From: Burkholderiaceae bacterium
GTDB lineage: Bacteria > Pseudomonadota > Gammaproteobacteria > Burkholderiales > Burkholderiaceae
NCBI GenBank assembly: GCA_947450605.1
Contig: CANFWB010000001.1
Location: forward strand, 42,744 to 106,743
Direction of reading: 5' to 3'
Length of the DNA stretch: 64,000 nucleotides
In this document: piece by piece, positions 34,330-43,385 of the stretch
Position numbering within the stretch: the first letter of the stretch is position 1
Layout: the number at the start of each line of letters is the position of its first letter
The notes under the pieces: generated by a model
Told to the model about the DNA's origin: nothing
Seen by the model: the letters and a program-made list of their open reading frames with translations, nothing else
Databases searched by the model: none
Position numbers and translations under genes: made by a program

Positions 34330-35703
34330 TTAGACTCCAAAAGGGGTAAATGAAGAACCTGTGCTCTTGGGAGCTGGGTGGCTCTGCACATGATTCTCAT
34401 CGGCTTGGCGAGCTAAATAGAACACCACCCATATATAAGCAGATAACAAGCCAGCATACAGGAGCAAATAAGCAAATAAGGTTGAGAAGATCATGCCTGC
34501 TGGCAAGGTCGTCACAGCCTGAGCCGTAGTGAGAACCCCAGTGACCAAATAAGGCTGGCGTCCAATCTCCGTGACATACCAGCCTGACAATACAGCAAGC
34601 CAACCAGAGAAGGTCATGGCCACCAGAACTCTCGCCATCCATTTGGGTAATTGACGATCTTGCCGAAGCTGCCAGCGCCCTACCCAAGAGCATAAGAGCA
34701 TCAGCACACCCATACCAACCATGACCCGAAAAGCAAAGAAAACAGGGGCTACAGGAGGGATCTTATCTCCAAAATCATTTAATCCCTTCACCTCGCCGTC
34801 CAAGCTATGGGTTAAGTACAAAGAGGCTAACTTTGGAACGCTAATCTCATACTGATTGCTGCGTGTTTTTTGATCTGGAACCGCAAAAATGACCGCAGGA
34901 ACACCGGAGCCACCCTCCCAAATTCCTTCCATCGCCGCGAGCTTGGCAGGCTGATGCTGGAGCGTGTTCAGACCATGCATATCGCCAAGCATGATTTGAA
35001 AGGGAATCAAAACCATTGCTACAGTCAGAGATAGTTTCATCACCATCAAATTGGCTGAGGATTGACTGTTACGCAGATAGCGATAAGCAGAGATACCAGC
35101 CAGCAAGAAAGATACTGTCAGAAAAGATGCCAGCATCATGTGCCAAAAACGGTATGGCATTGATGGATTGAAAACAATAGCTAACCAATCGACCGCATAG
35201 GCTTTTCCATCAACCATCTTAAATCCCTGGGGGGTTTGCATCCAGGAATTCAAAACAATGATCCAGAATGCAGACAGACTGGTTCCAAAGGCAACCAAAA
35301 ATGTAGCCACTGTATGAACCAATGGAGAAACTCTTTTGGCGCCAAACAACATGACACCCAAGAAGGTGGCCTCCAAAAAGAAAGCGGTTAATACTTCATA
35401 TGCCAGCAATGGTCCGGCAATATTGCCTACTGTCTCCATATACCCAGGCCAGTTAGTGCCAAACTGGAAACTCATCGTGATGCCACTCACCACACCCAAT
35501 GCAAAGGTTAGGGCAAAAATTTTGACCCAAAATCGGTAGGCTTCATGCCAATGGTCATGGCCAGTGCGAATGTGCTGGATCTTAAAAAAGAATAGAAACC
35601 AACCAAGTGCGATGGAGATCGTTGGAAATAAGATGTGAAATGAAATATTCGCACCAAACTGAATACGGCTAAATAAAAGCGAATCAAGCACGGCAGCTCC
35701 CAA
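34330..35703 (-). CDS. cydA: Cytochrome bd oxidase subunit I
   Basis: A 457 aa protein with about nine helices. LLFSRIQFGANISFHILFP contains the His ligand region, FQFGTNWPGYMETVG and a haem-ligand His/Met region follow, and GWYVTEIGRQPY is the C-terminal signature, with Tyr where most have Trp. The Q-loop is short, closer to the cyanide-insensitive CioA type than to E. coli CydA. It reduces oxygen with high affinity for respiration at low O2. No FNR-type box is visible in the 264-bp upstream gap. Confidence 0.93.
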   Translation of the reverse strand: MGAAVLDSLLFSRIQFGANISFHILFPTISIALGWFLFFFKIQHIRTGHDHWHEAYRFWVKIFALTFALGVVSGITMSFQFGTNWPGYMETVGNIAGPLLAYEVLTAFFLEATFLGVMLFGAKRVSPLVHTVATFLVAFGTSLSAFWIIVLNSWMQTPQGFKMVDGKAYAVDWLAIVFNPSMPYRFWHMMLASFLTVSFLLAGISAYRYLRNSQSSANLMVMKLSLTVAMVLIPFQIMLGDMHGLNTLQHQPAKLAAMEGIWEGGSGVPAVIFAVPDQKTRSNQYEISVPKLASLYLTHSLDGEVKGLNDFGDKIPPVAPVFFAFRVMVGMGVLMLLCSWVGRWQLRQDRQLPKWMARVLVAMTFSGWLAVLSGWYVTEIGRQPYLVTGVLTTAQAVTTLPAGMIFSTLFAYLLLYAGLLSAYIWVVFYLARQADENHVQSHPAPKSTGSSFTPFGV

Positions 35704-35967
35704 GAGATATAAGGGTACTTTTGTATTGTGTCATTAATTTGATATTGCCGTGAGTCCAAAAAATCCTTTTTAAAGGCTGTTTGAGGCAAATACTGAGATG
35801 ACAGAATCAAACAATAAAACGACCTATAAAAAAAGGGGGTACACACCCTTTAATGAAAAGCACCCTACTTTCCAACTCAGCAGAAAATGACAATTTCAGA
35901 TACATTGGTCAGCTAATTGAATCAGCGCAATCACGAATTACCCCTTTAACTCACTACCAATTTTTAT

Positions 35968-36651
35968 ATGAATGATGGCGTCCCCCTCTCGGAAGTAATC
36001 CGCAAACGTATTAAGGCTAAAAAAGCACGCTTTCATGCCAACGACAATATTTCTGCCTTTATTCAGCCGGGGGAATTGGATGCCTTGGTAGAGGAAGTCT
36101 CCGAGAAAATGCAGGCCGTTTTAGAGAGCCTCGTGATTGATACAGAGAGTGATCACAACACCAAAAATACCAGCAAGCGGGTTGCCAAGATGTTTGTGAA
36201 CGAGGTTTTTAATGGTCGCTATGTGGAGCAACCTTCGCTGACAAAATTTCCCAATGTCAGCCACCTCAATGAGTTAATGATTATTGGCCCTATTACAGTC
36301 AGAAGCGCCTGCTCACACCATTTATGCCCAATCATGGGTAGGGTATGGATTGGGATACTGCCAGACAAGAACTCAGCCCTCATTGGACTGTCCAAATACT
36401 CCCGCCTCACCGAGTGGGTCATGTGTCGCCCGCAAATTCAGGAAGAGGCGGTTGTAGAGCTAGCGGATATGATTGAGAAAAAAGTGAAGCCAACGGGTGT
36501 TGCGATTGTGATGGACGCAGATCATTTCTGCATGCAGTGGCGAGGGGTGAAAGACTCAGACTCGAAGATGATCAATAGTGTAATGCGAGGCTCTTTCTTG
36601 AAAGACTCCAATTTGCGTCGAGAATTTTTATCACTGATTGAACGTCGCTAA
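35968..36651 (+). CDS. folE: GTP cyclohydrolase I (divergent)
   Basis: A 227 aa protein with the zinc and catalytic residues of GCH-I: SACSHHLCP supplies Cys and His, ADHFCMQWRG the second Cys; IGLSKYSRL and PQIQEEAVVELAD match the GTP-binding core. It converts GTP to 7,8-dihydroneopterin triphosphate. Some positions differ from the usual form: the signature is GRVWIGILPDKN rather than the common GxxHIAYIP, and the arm before it is long. It is followed 22 bp later by a FolB-like gene. It may serve a second pterin such as monapterin rather than folate. Confidence 0.9.
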   Translation: MNDGVPLSEVIRKRIKAKKARFHANDNISAFIQPGELDALVEEVSEKMQAVLESLVIDTESDHNTKNTSKRVAKMFVNEVFNGRYVEQPSLTKFPNVSHLNELMIIGPITVRSACSHHLCPIMGRVWIGILPDKNSALIGLSKYSRLTEWVMCRPQIQEEAVVELADMIEKKVKPTGVAIVMDADHFCMQWRGVKDSDSKMINSVMRGSFLKDSNLRREFLSLIERR

Positions 36652-36673
36652 TCAAGATCACCAAGAGCGTCCA

Positions 36674-37069
36674 ATGACATCAACGGCCTGTATAGAATTA
36701 AAAGATCTTCATCTGAATGTCCAAATTGGGACGTATGCTCCTGGGGCTACTATCCCCGACCGGCATCTACTGGATCTGACTTTATGGATTAACCCGAGAC
36801 TTATTTTGATCTCAGATGATCTGATGGATCGGGTATTTGATTACGATCCCCTCGTCATTGAAATTGATCGCTTGGCTGCCGATGGTCATTATGAGACCCA
36901 AGAAAGATTGGTCACTAGAATAGTTGAATCATGCGCTCGGTATACCGAAATTCAGTCTCTCGAAATTAGACTTAGTAAAACCCCCGTTCGGGAGGGTTCG
37001 GGCACACTAGGCATCAAGCTAGGTGTCGATGCAAATACCCTCACCAGCATGAGAGCAAGCAAAGCATAG
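36674..37069 (+). CDS. folB: FolB/FolX-like dihydroneopterin aldolase or epimerase
   Basis: The start at 36674 (MTSTACIELKDLHLNVQIG) is preferred to the track start, which lies inside folE. About 131 aa of the tunnelling fold: KDLHLNVQIGTYAPGA is the family opening, FDYDPLVIEIDRLAADGHYETQERLV covers the conserved middle with the ETQE, and VEIRLSK-type strand LEIRLSKTPVREG follows. Such proteins cleave or epimerise dihydroneopterin compounds. The conserved active-site Lys is in LSKTPV. Pairing with folE suggests a dedicated pterin branch. Confidence 0.88.
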   Translation: MTSTACIELKDLHLNVQIGTYAPGATIPDRHLLDLTLWINPRLILISDDLMDRVFDYDPLVIEIDRLAADGHYETQERLVTRIVESCARYTEIQSLEIRLSKTPVREGSGTLGIKLGVDANTLTSMRASKA

Positions 37070-37073
37070 GGGC

Positions 37074-37733
37074 TTAAGCTTCTTCCTGAAGAGCCTCAAC
37101 CAGATGGTCATACTTGAGAAAATTTTCACGATGCCTTCTATAGAATAAAAGCCCCTGATTCAGGCTGGCTACCGTGGCACCCTGCTCGCGCATTTTGTCC
37201 CAGAGATTCCAGTCCTCTTGTGGGTGCACGCCATCAACATACCTTCTTTTGTAGCCAACTTGCTGACCTAGGGCTGTGCGATACATCATCGAGCCATGGT
37301 GCTTTCCTTCTCGGTCCCAATATAAATCCCCTTGATGGGACTTAGTCTCGCCAGGAACGCGATCATGAATCTCTTCTTTTAACTCGCCAGTAACAACAAT
37401 GTCATAGGTAACAATGTCGGCACGAGCATTTGATAATAATTCAATCGCGTCAGATCTAAGCCAGTTATCAGCGCCTATGAAAAGAACATACTCCGTATCC
37501 ACCCTCATTAATACATCATGAAAGTTATCTACCGTCCCCAAATTATGGGATCGAAGAATGTATTCAATATCAGGATACAACCCAGGCAAGTGACCGCAAT
37601 CATGCGCGCCATCATCAACAAATACAATTCTGTTGGGTGCGAGCGTTTGGGATAGGAGGGATTCAATGCAGTGGGCTGCAAGGTGACCGTACTTATAAGA
37701 GGCAATAACGACAGTAATCATATTGCTGGGCAT
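37074..37733 (-). CDS. Family 2 glycosyltransferase
   Basis: A 219 aa soluble GT-A protein: VVIASYKYGHLAAHCIESLLS is the nucleotide-sugar strand, FVDDGAHDCG the first acidic pair, LFIGADNWL stands at the DxD site, and HPQEDWNLWDKM is a plausible acceptor-side motif with the conserved ED. It is close to the ends of two strands of genes with no other sugar genes nearby, so its acceptor is unknown. Met1 at 37733 or Met5 at 37721 could start it. Confidence 0.82.
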   Translation of the reverse strand: MPSNMITVVIASYKYGHLAAHCIESLLSQTLAPNRIVFVDDGAHDCGHLPGLYPDIEYILRSHNLGTVDNFHDVLMRVDTEYVLFIGADNWLRSDAIELLSNARADIVTYDIVVTGELKEEIHDRVPGETKSHQGDLYWDREGKHHGSMMYRTALGQQVGYKRRYVDGVHPQEDWNLWDKMREQGATVASLNQGLLFYRRHRENFLKYDHLVEALQEEA

Positions 37734-37855
37734 TAGACCATGAAATCATGATGCCTGAATGAAGCCCCGCTTTAAACCCCGCAAATACCCATACGCCCTT
37801 ACAAATAACCCACTTTCTCCTCCAACCCGCGTGATCGAAAAAGACAAATACAGAA

Positions 37856-38527
37856 TTATTTTTTATCGAAGTCTTTACTCTGCAAAAAATGATACTTCTG
37901 TAATTTTCTTGCCTCATCCATACGCATTCCCTCTCGAATATTTTTCCTCACAATATTTTCCTTGGCGGTAATTTCTTCTGCGTAAGTGAGAACTTGTTCC
38001 TGCATTTGACTTGGGATGACTACGACACCATCCGGATCGCCGCAAATGAGATCCCCAGGAATCACATTGACACCCCCGATCTGAATTGGCACCTGCAATC
38101 CAGCCAACTGAATCCGACCCTTGCCCGTTCTCATCCAATATCCACTACTATAGATTGGGTAGTTTAATTGGCGACATAAAGAGACGTCCCGATTAATACC
38201 GTCGATTACCGTGCCCGCCACCTTCCTCTGGTGCGCCATCTCCGTAAGTATGTTTCCCCACGTAGTCATATCATCGCGTCCACGATTATCAATTGCAATC
38301 ACGCTACCTGGAGGAACATCGTCAATATATTCTCCAACGTTGCCGTCTTCATCAAAATTCGCTGGACGATATAAAACAGTGTATGCATGCCCAACCATAC
38401 GGAAGTTAGGATCACAAGCTGAAATTTTGTAGCATTGACCATTGATTCCCGACCGATCCAGTGCGTCACTAATGGCTGCACAATCGAGTCGCTTGGCTCT
38501 TTCGATAAATTGATTTCCTGCGTCCAT
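37856..38527 (-). CDS. RraA family aldolase-like protein
   Basis: A 223 aa protein with the RraA fold: RLDCAAISDALDRSGING opens it, GSVIAIDNRGRDDMTTWGNILTEMA holds the metal-binding D-N-R-G-R-D run, and GDLICGDPDGVVVIP is the C-terminal signature. Family members are 4-hydroxy-4-methyl-2-oxoglutarate/4-carboxy-4-hydroxy-2-oxoadipate aldolases or RNase E inhibitors; the sequence keeps the D-G-x20-R-D residues of the aldolases. Directly followed upstream by a TctC binding protein (gap 23 bp), so a catabolic role on carboxylates is likely. Confidence 0.85.
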   Translation of the reverse strand: MDAGNQFIERAKRLDCAAISDALDRSGINGQCYKISACDPNFRMVGHAYTVLYRPANFDEDGNVGEYIDDVPPGSVIAIDNRGRDDMTTWGNILTEMAHQRKVAGTVIDGINRDVSLCRQLNYPIYSSGYWMRTGKGRIQLAGLQVPIQIGGVNVIPGDLICGDPDGVVVIPSQMQEQVLTYAEEITAKENIVRKNIREGMRMDEARKLQKYHFLQSKDFDKK

Positions 38528-38550
38528 ATTCTAAATACCTTTAATAAGAT

Positions 38551-39522
38551 TTAATCGACTGTAATATTTGCGGTCTTAATGACCTTAGACCAATACTGAA
38601 TATCCTTCCGTACCACGGAGTCAAACTGCGCTGAATTCATGTACCGCAACTCAACACCGGATTTCTCAAGCGCTAATTTCACCTGAGGATTCTGAAGCGT
38701 AGTGCGAGCCGCCTCATTTAACGCTGAAACAATTGCCGGTGAAGTGGCGCTCGGAGCGAATATTCCAATCCATGCCTCTAGTTCAAACCCAGGAAAACCT
38801 GCCTCTGCTGAGGTTGGTACATCAGGCATTTGCGGAATACGTTTTTTAGCTGCCACTGCTAATGCCCTCATTTTTCCTTGCTGCACAAATTGCATCAAAG
38901 AGGGAGGAGTTGCCACTGTCATTTGGACGTTACCAGCAATCACATCAAGCATGGCTGGTCCAGCCCCGCGATAGGGAACATGGGTAATATTCAACTGATT
39001 TTGCTGCTTAAAGAGTTCTACGCCTATGTGGGGCACCGAACCATTTCCTGATGTTGCATAGTTGAGTTTTGCTGGATTGGCTTTTGCATAAGCCACAAGC
39101 TCCTGCAAAGTCGTTGCAGGCACGGAGGGGTTAACCGCCAACACATGAGGAGATACAACCAACATGCTTACCGGTGAAAAATCTCTGATTGGATCCCACG
39201 ATAGATTGGAATACATGGATGGGTTCCCTACGTGAAACATTGAATAACCCAAAAGCAATGTGTAACCATCCGGAGCTGACTTAGCCACTGCAGTCGCCGC
39301 AATATTGCCTCCGGCACCCGTTTTATTTTCAATCACAATTGGCTGCCCCAAAATTTTGGTCATCTCAGGCGCTATCATCCGAGCCACTGCGTCAAGTATT
39401 CCCCCGGGAGGAACGGGCACGACTAAAGTAATCGGCTTATCCGGATATGCCGCAGATACCTGCATCGCAATTGCACTGAATCCCATTAGAAGAAGTCTAT
39501 TTAGTCTCATTTGCTGTCTCAT
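38551..39522 (-). CDS. Tripartite tricarboxylate transporter binding protein (TctC/Bug)
   Basis: About 323 aa. The track starts at a GTG (39543); the ATG at 39522 or at 39510 (preceded by GAGA) are better. A signal peptide ends AMQVSA. The Bug fold follows: PDKPITLVVPVPPGGILDAVARM, VIENKTGAGGNIAATAVAKS, and DVPTSAEAGFPGFELEAWIG. These periplasmic proteins bind carboxylates for TctAB-type carriers or act in sensing. No tctAB genes are near. It precedes the RraA gene on the same strand. Confidence 0.9.
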   Translation of the reverse strand: MRQQMRLNRLLLMGFSAIAMQVSAAYPDKPITLVVPVPPGGILDAVARMIAPEMTKILGQPIVIENKTGAGGNIAATAVAKSAPDGYTLLLGYSMFHVGNPSMYSNLSWDPIRDFSPVSMLVVSPHVLAVNPSVPATTLQELVAYAKANPAKLNYATSGNGSVPHIGVELFKQQNQLNITHVPYRGAGPAMLDVIAGNVQMTVATPPSLMQFVQQGKMRALAVAAKKRIPQMPDVPTSAEAGFPGFELEAWIGIFAPSATSPAIVSALNEAARTTLQNPQVKLALEKSGVELRYMNSAQFDSVVRKDIQYWSKVIKTANITVD

Positions 39523-39853
39523 TTTTTTTAATTTATTTAGCACAGCATATATTAAATTACAGAAGCTCTCAGAGTGGCAAGTTCAACTTAAAAATGCAAG
39601 AATTGGGAGTAAGGGGTATATAAAAATCGCACCCAATGGGGCGGGAATGGATTTCGGAAAATAGCGGGGAGCATGGGATTCGAGCCTGTGATAATTTTGA
39701 CCCCAACCCCACTTCGAGACTTCAGCATTTCCCATCCAAATAAATCAACTAGCAACTTGAAATACCCGCACCCCAAGGAATTTTTTAATGAGGATGATTA
39801 ACCGACCCTTTGGAAGAACCCCCTTTGGCTAAATAACTCCCAAGGATAGTCGT
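39523..39853. other. Gene-free stretch with tRNA-Ser-like remnant
   Basis: This stretch of 331 bp holds no supported gene. An ORF in the track (39588-39776) has no ribosome site and unconvincing composition. It contains a 25-nt segment at 39662-39686 that matches the 3' end of the tRNA-Ser(CGA) gene at 44098 in 20 of 25 positions, reported separately. Confidence 0.5.
39662..39686 (-). repeat. Decayed tRNA-Ser 3'-end copy 1
   Basis: TAGCGGGGAGCATGGGATTC aligns with the 3' end of tRNA-Ser(CGA), TGGCGGAGAGGGTGGGATTC, over 25 nt with 20 identities, including the T-loop GATTCGA. The rest of a tRNA is absent. The orientation is the same as the intact gene at 44098. Confidence 0.45.
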
Positions 39854-41692
39854 TTAACTGGAGTGCTCTAGACTTTCCTGAATGACTTTCATAAAGTGCT
39901 CGCCATAGCGCTCCAACTTGGCTTGCCCCACCCCACCAATACGACTGAAGTGATCCAAGGTAGTGGGAGTGGACTTCACCATCTCCTGCAGTGTGCTGTC
40001 ATGAAAAATCACATAGGGTGGCACCCCTTGTTCGCGTGCCAGCTCAGTACGTTTAGTCTTAAGCGCCTCCCACAGGTTTTCATCAGCGATATTACTAAAG
40101 GGATGTGTAGAGCCCTTCTTGGCCCCAGACTTCGTAGCCTTGCTCTTGGAATAGCCCGTTTCTTTGCGCAGCCAAACCTCTTGCTCGCCGCGCAGCACGG
40201 GCAAGGCAATGTTATCTACCAGCTTTAAGCCGCCATGCAATGCAATATCAGCATCTAAATAACCGCCCGCTACCAATTGACGATAAATGCTATTCCACTG
40301 CGCCTGATTAAGTTCAGCGCCAATACCAAACGTACTTACTTGCTCATGAAAGTATTGCTTCACCCTAGGAGTCACTTTGCCCAACAGCACATCAATTAAA
40401 TGGGTCACACCAAAGCGCTGGCCGGTACGGTACACACATGACAATGCTTTTTGCACTTCGTGCGTGGCATTCCAAGTGGCTACTGGCTCTAAACAGTTAT
40501 CGCAGTGACCACAGCTACCTGGATGCGCCTCTCCAAAGTAACGCAAAATCGTTTGATGGCGGCAGGACGTGGATTCACAATAGCCTAGCAGCGCATTGAG
40601 TTTTTGCCGCTCTACCCGCTTACGGTCTTCAGAAGCTTCTCCTGAATCTACCATTTGCCGCAAACTCACCACATCCCCAAACCCATAAGCCATCCAAGCA
40701 TTTGCGGGTAAGCCATCGCGGCCTGCCCGTCCAGTTTCTTGGTAATACCCTTCCATACTTTTGGGCAGATCTAGATGCGCTACAAAGCGGACATTAGGCT
40801 TATCAATACCCATACCAAATGCTACAGTCGCGACCATGATGACGCCCTCTTCACGTAAGAAGCGTTTTTGATTGGCACTGCGTGTTTCCACACTTAAACC
40901 TGCGTGATACGGCATAGCATCCCACCCGCGGTCCTTTAACCATTGCGCAGTTTCATCTACGCTGCGACGCGATAGGCAATAAATAATTCCTGAGTCATCG
41001 GCATGCTCGGCATGTAAAAAGTGCTCTAACTGTTGTTTAGCGCTCTGCTTTTGCAGAACGCGATACTTAATATTGGGACGATCAAAACTAGAGACAAACT
41101 GCTTGGCAGATTCTAGCGAAAGGCGCTCCACAATTTCTGCTCGGGTTGGGGCATCCGCGGTAGCAGTTAGAGCGATACGCGGCACATTAGGAAAGCGCTC
41201 GTGCAACACCGTGAGCTGGCGATATTCTGGGCGGAAATCATGGCCCCATTGCGAAACGCAATGCGCTTCATCAATAGCAAATAATGCAATGCCAGGGCCT
41301 GAATTCAGTCTATCGAGCATTGATAGAAAACTAGAATTCATCAGACGTTCTGGCGCCACATAGATCAAGTCCAAATTTCCAGCCAACAATTGACTGGTCA
41401 CCTTTTGAGATGTAGCCGCATCCAGACTAGAGTTTAGAAATGAAGCCTTTACGCCCAGTTGGGTTAAAGCGTCCACTTGATCCTGCATCAGTGCAATTAA
41501 AGGTGACACTACTACCCCGACGCCGCGACGAACAAGTGAAGGAATTTGATAGCAGAGCGACTTACCGGCGCCGGTAGGCATGAGGACCAAGGCATCCCCG
41601 CCTGCTACTACATGCCCAACAATAGACTCTTGAGCACCCCGAAATTGATCAAAGCCAAAAACATCATGAAGTACTTGGTGGCTCGATTGCAA
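39854..41692 (-). CDS. recQ: ATP-dependent DNA helicase RecQ
   Basis: A 612 aa complete RecQ: Walker [18 protein letters not shown] box [13 protein letters not shown], motif [12 protein letters not shown], zinc-binding Cys cluster (CESTSCRHQ and CGHCDNC), winged-helix domain, and a C-terminal HRDC domain ([18 protein letters not shown]). It unwinds DNA at stalled forks and in RecF-type repair. It lies between two decayed tRNA-Ser end copies. ATG at 41692 gives the normal length. Confidence 0.96.
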   Translation of the reverse strand: MQSSHQVLHDVFGFDQFRGAQESIVGHVVAGGDALVLMPTGAGKSLCYQIPSLVRRGVGVVVSPLIALMQDQVDALTQLGVKASFLNSSLDAATSQKVTSQLLAGNLDLIYVAPERLMNSSFLSMLDRLNSGPGIALFAIDEAHCVSQWGHDFRPEYRQLTVLHERFPNVPRIALTATADAPTRAEIVERLSLESAKQFVSSFDRPNIKYRVLQKQSAKQQLEHFLHAEHADDSGIIYCLSRRSVDETAQWLKDRGWDAMPYHAGLSVETRSANQKRFLREEGVIMVATVAFGMGIDKPNVRFVAHLDLPKSMEGYYQETGRAGRDGLPANAWMAYGFGDVVSLRQMVDSGEASEDRKRVERQKLNALLGYCESTSCRHQTILRYFGEAHPGSCGHCDNCLEPVATWNATHEVQKALSCVYRTGQRFGVTHLIDVLLGKVTPRVKQYFHEQVSTFGIGAELNQAQWNSIYRQLVAGGYLDADIALHGGLKLVDNIALPVLRGEQEVWLRKETGYSKSKATKSGAKKGSTHPFSNIADENLWEALKTKRTELAREQGVPPYVIFHDSTLQEMVKSTPTTLDHFSRIGGVGQAKLERYGEHFMKVIQESLEHSS

Positions 41693-41730
41693 CAGTCATG
41701 CTCCTTTGTATTACAAACTACGTACAAATA

Positions 41731-41754
41731 AAAAGCCCCACGTCATGCGGGGCT
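41731..41754 (-). terminator. Intrinsic terminator downstream of the MarR-like gene
   Basis: On the minus strand, GAGCCCC ... GGGGCT forms a 6-bp GC stem with a 9-nt loop, followed by TTTTTATTT. It lies about 130 bp after the MarR-like gene at 41883 and before recQ. Confidence 0.8.
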
Positions 41755-41795
41755 CTTTCAATATTTTCTCTGTAGATACAAATACAGAGTCTGGT

Positions 41796-41819
41796 TAGCG
41801 GAGAGGGGCCAGATTAGCT
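41796..41819 (-). repeat. Decayed tRNA-Ser 3'-end copy 2
   Basis: TAGCGGAGAGGG matches 11 of 12 nt of the tRNA-Ser(CGA) end TGGCGGAGAGGG. Beyond it, only GATT is shared with an offset of one. The weakest of the copies, and short enough to be chance if taken alone. Confidence 0.35.
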
Positions 41820-41882
41820 GGGGATAGCATTCCATCCTTCAATTGCTGTTGAGTTTTGAATAGTTAGCGCTTCTTCCGCATA

Positions 41883-42209
41883 CTAAGCACCCATCTCTTT
41901 GCCGATCTCATTATAAAACTTAAAAGTCAGCGGCGTAGGAGCAAGATACTTCACGCGCTTATCGGTTGGATCTTCATTGAGCTTGAGTAATTTTTGCGCG
42001 ATCAAGCCCTTCATGGTTTTATGGATAGTGGCAGGTGAAGCAATCTGCGACATATCAATGAGTTCGCGAACTTTAATTGGGGTATTTTGTAAGTGGGATT
42101 GGGTAACGACTCTTAAAATTTTGCATTTTTTTTCATCCATGCCATATTTAGCATGAATTTTTTCTTTCTTATTTGCAAAATTCAAAAATTTAGATACTAA
42201 GGCAACCAT
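41883..42209 (-). CDS. MarR-like winged-helix regulator
   Basis: A 108 aa protein with a helical start (MVALVSKFLNFANKKEKIHAK) and winged helix: VRELIDMSQIASPATIHKTM as helix-turn-helix and DPTDKRVKYLAPT as wing. A long run of G before the ATG acts as ribosome site. Clearly a paralogue of the gene at 14892-15236 (shared IAS.ATIH..., KYL/KYV...). Target unknown. Followed by an intrinsic terminator. Confidence 0.82.
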   Translation of the reverse strand: MVALVSKFLNFANKKEKIHAKYGMDEKKCKILRVVTQSHLQNTPIKVRELIDMSQIASPATIHKTMKGLIAQKLLKLNEDPTDKRVKYLAPTPLTFKFYNEIGKEMGA

Positions 42210-42442
42210 GCCCCCCCCTAATTGACTGCGTAATAAATTCTAGTCCAAAGCCAATGGATATAGTGGATTCATTATGAACTTTAGGGCAATACAGAATTAA
42301 AAAATAGAATGATTACGCTACTTTAACTCACTAAATTACAGCTAAAAATACCGCAAGATGGGGCTAATTACTGAGGCTTTTCAGCAATTGTCTAAAAATA
42401 ATGATAAATTTAGTAATCTTATAAAAAAAATAACTATATATC

Positions 42443-42670
42443 ATGCTCTCATTTCTAAAAGACCTCCTTTTTCCCGCCCACAGTGCATTTGTCATAGAGG
42501 AGCTGGACCACCTCCGCAAAGTGGTGGTGGTAGAAGACAAGCACTTGGGCTTGCGAATAGAAATCCCGACGGGAGATAAGCACTTAAAGAAAGCGGAAAT
42601 CATCGGCCCCTACCAATTGCTGATGACCTATCACGACGGTAGCACTATCAAAAAGCGCATCCTCAAATAG
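42443..42670 (+). CDS. Small protein of unknown function
   Basis: A 75 aa protein, hydrophobic only at the start (MLSFLKDLLFPAHSAF), then charged with a likely beta-rich middle (VVVVEDKHLGLRIEIPTGDKHLKKAEIIG). No family recognised. It stands alone in the tRNA-Ser-repeat region; overlapping track ORFs look like shadows. No clear ribosome site. Confidence 0.45.
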   Translation: MLSFLKDLLFPAHSAFVIEELDHLRKVVVVEDKHLGLRIEIPTGDKHLKKAEIIGPYQLLMTYHDGSTIKKRILK

Positions 42671-43050
42671 AAAGTACTCTCAGTCTTTGCCAAGGCCGAA
42701 CTCAAACTCAAGAAGGTATTGAGGTAAAGATGAAGTGCAGATTTTGAAAAACTACCAGCAGCCTCAATAGCGTGACTCTGTAGGGCTCATTCGTTTTTTC
42801 TCCGTATGCACGAAATATCGAGACTAGCTGGCGGAGAGATCGCGATTTGAGCCCTCAGTAGAGTTAGACTCCCACCTCTACAGCATGGCTTTATGCACCG
42901 GTATAGCCAACTTTTATTCATTAAAAACAATAACTTATGAATATTTTGCCAATTCAGAATTGCCTTATGTGGGCTTATGTTGACTCAGTAATGCAATCGC
43001 ATTACCATTGGTAATATGAATTCCCTTCTCACATTTCAAGGGGCACAACC
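42671..43050. other. Gene-free stretch containing a decayed tRNA-Ser fragment
   Basis: About 380 bp without a supported gene. It holds a tRNA-Ser-like fragment (42829-42860) and an AT-rich leader to the prlF gene. TATGTTGACTCAGTAATGCAATCGCATT near 42973 contains a short partial palindrome, possibly the autoregulatory operator of prlF-yhaV; no strong promoter could be fixed. Confidence 0.4.
42829..42860 (-). repeat. Decayed tRNA-Ser 3'-end copy 3
   Basis: TGGCGGAGAG is identical to the 10 terminal bases (with CCA) of the intact tRNA-Ser, and the next 22 nt keep the T-arm pattern (GATTTGAGCCC against GATTCGAACCC), 24 of 32 identities. Beyond, GTAGAG...CTCTAC might be the remnant of a long variable arm. 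The T-stem no longer pairs, so it is not a working tRNA. Confidence 0.55.
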
Positions 43051-43383
43051 ATGAATACTGCCGTACTCGAAGCTGAATCTACCCTCACAGATCGTTACCA
43101 AACCACCGTCCCCGAGCCTATTCGCCAAGTCTTGAAACTCGGCAAGCGCGATAAGGTCCACTACGCTATTTTGGACAATGGAGATGTGCTGATGAGTCGC
43201 GGGCAAAAGGCTGGGTCTGATGATCCAGCGCTTGGAAACTTCCTCCATTTTTTATCTCAAGATCTCGCAGCACATCCCGAGCGTTTACAAGCGCTTGATA
43301 GTGCCTGGGTTGAGCGCTTGCAATCATTAGTGGGAAATGTGCAGTTTGATTTAGATGCACCCCTACCTGATGATGAGGCTTAA
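43051..43383 (+). CDS. prlF: PrlF/SohA-type antitoxin (AbrB fold)
   Basis: A 110 aa protein with an N-terminal SpoVT/AbrB swapped-hairpin domain: STLTDRYQTTVPEPIRQVLKLG then DKVHYAILDNGDVLMSR. The C-terminal half is helical and acidic, as in PrlF. It neutralises the YhaV mRNase and represses the operon. It is followed directly by yhaV. Confidence 0.88.
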   Translation: MNTAVLEAESTLTDRYQTTVPEPIRQVLKLGKRDKVHYAILDNGDVLMSRGQKAGSDDPALGNFLHFLSQDLAAHPERLQALDSAWVERLQSLVGNVQFDLDAPLPDDEA

Positions 43384-43385
43384 TT

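Noticed and set aside
39588-39776. 62-aa minus-strand ORF between tctC and recQ
   Set aside because: No ribosome site, no recognisable protein features, and it overlaps the tRNA-Ser-like remnant.
42358-42603. Two ORFs (73 and 79 aa) overlapping the small gene at 42443
   Set aside because: They share the same stretch on both strands; the 75-aa frame has the more natural composition, so the others are treated as shadows.
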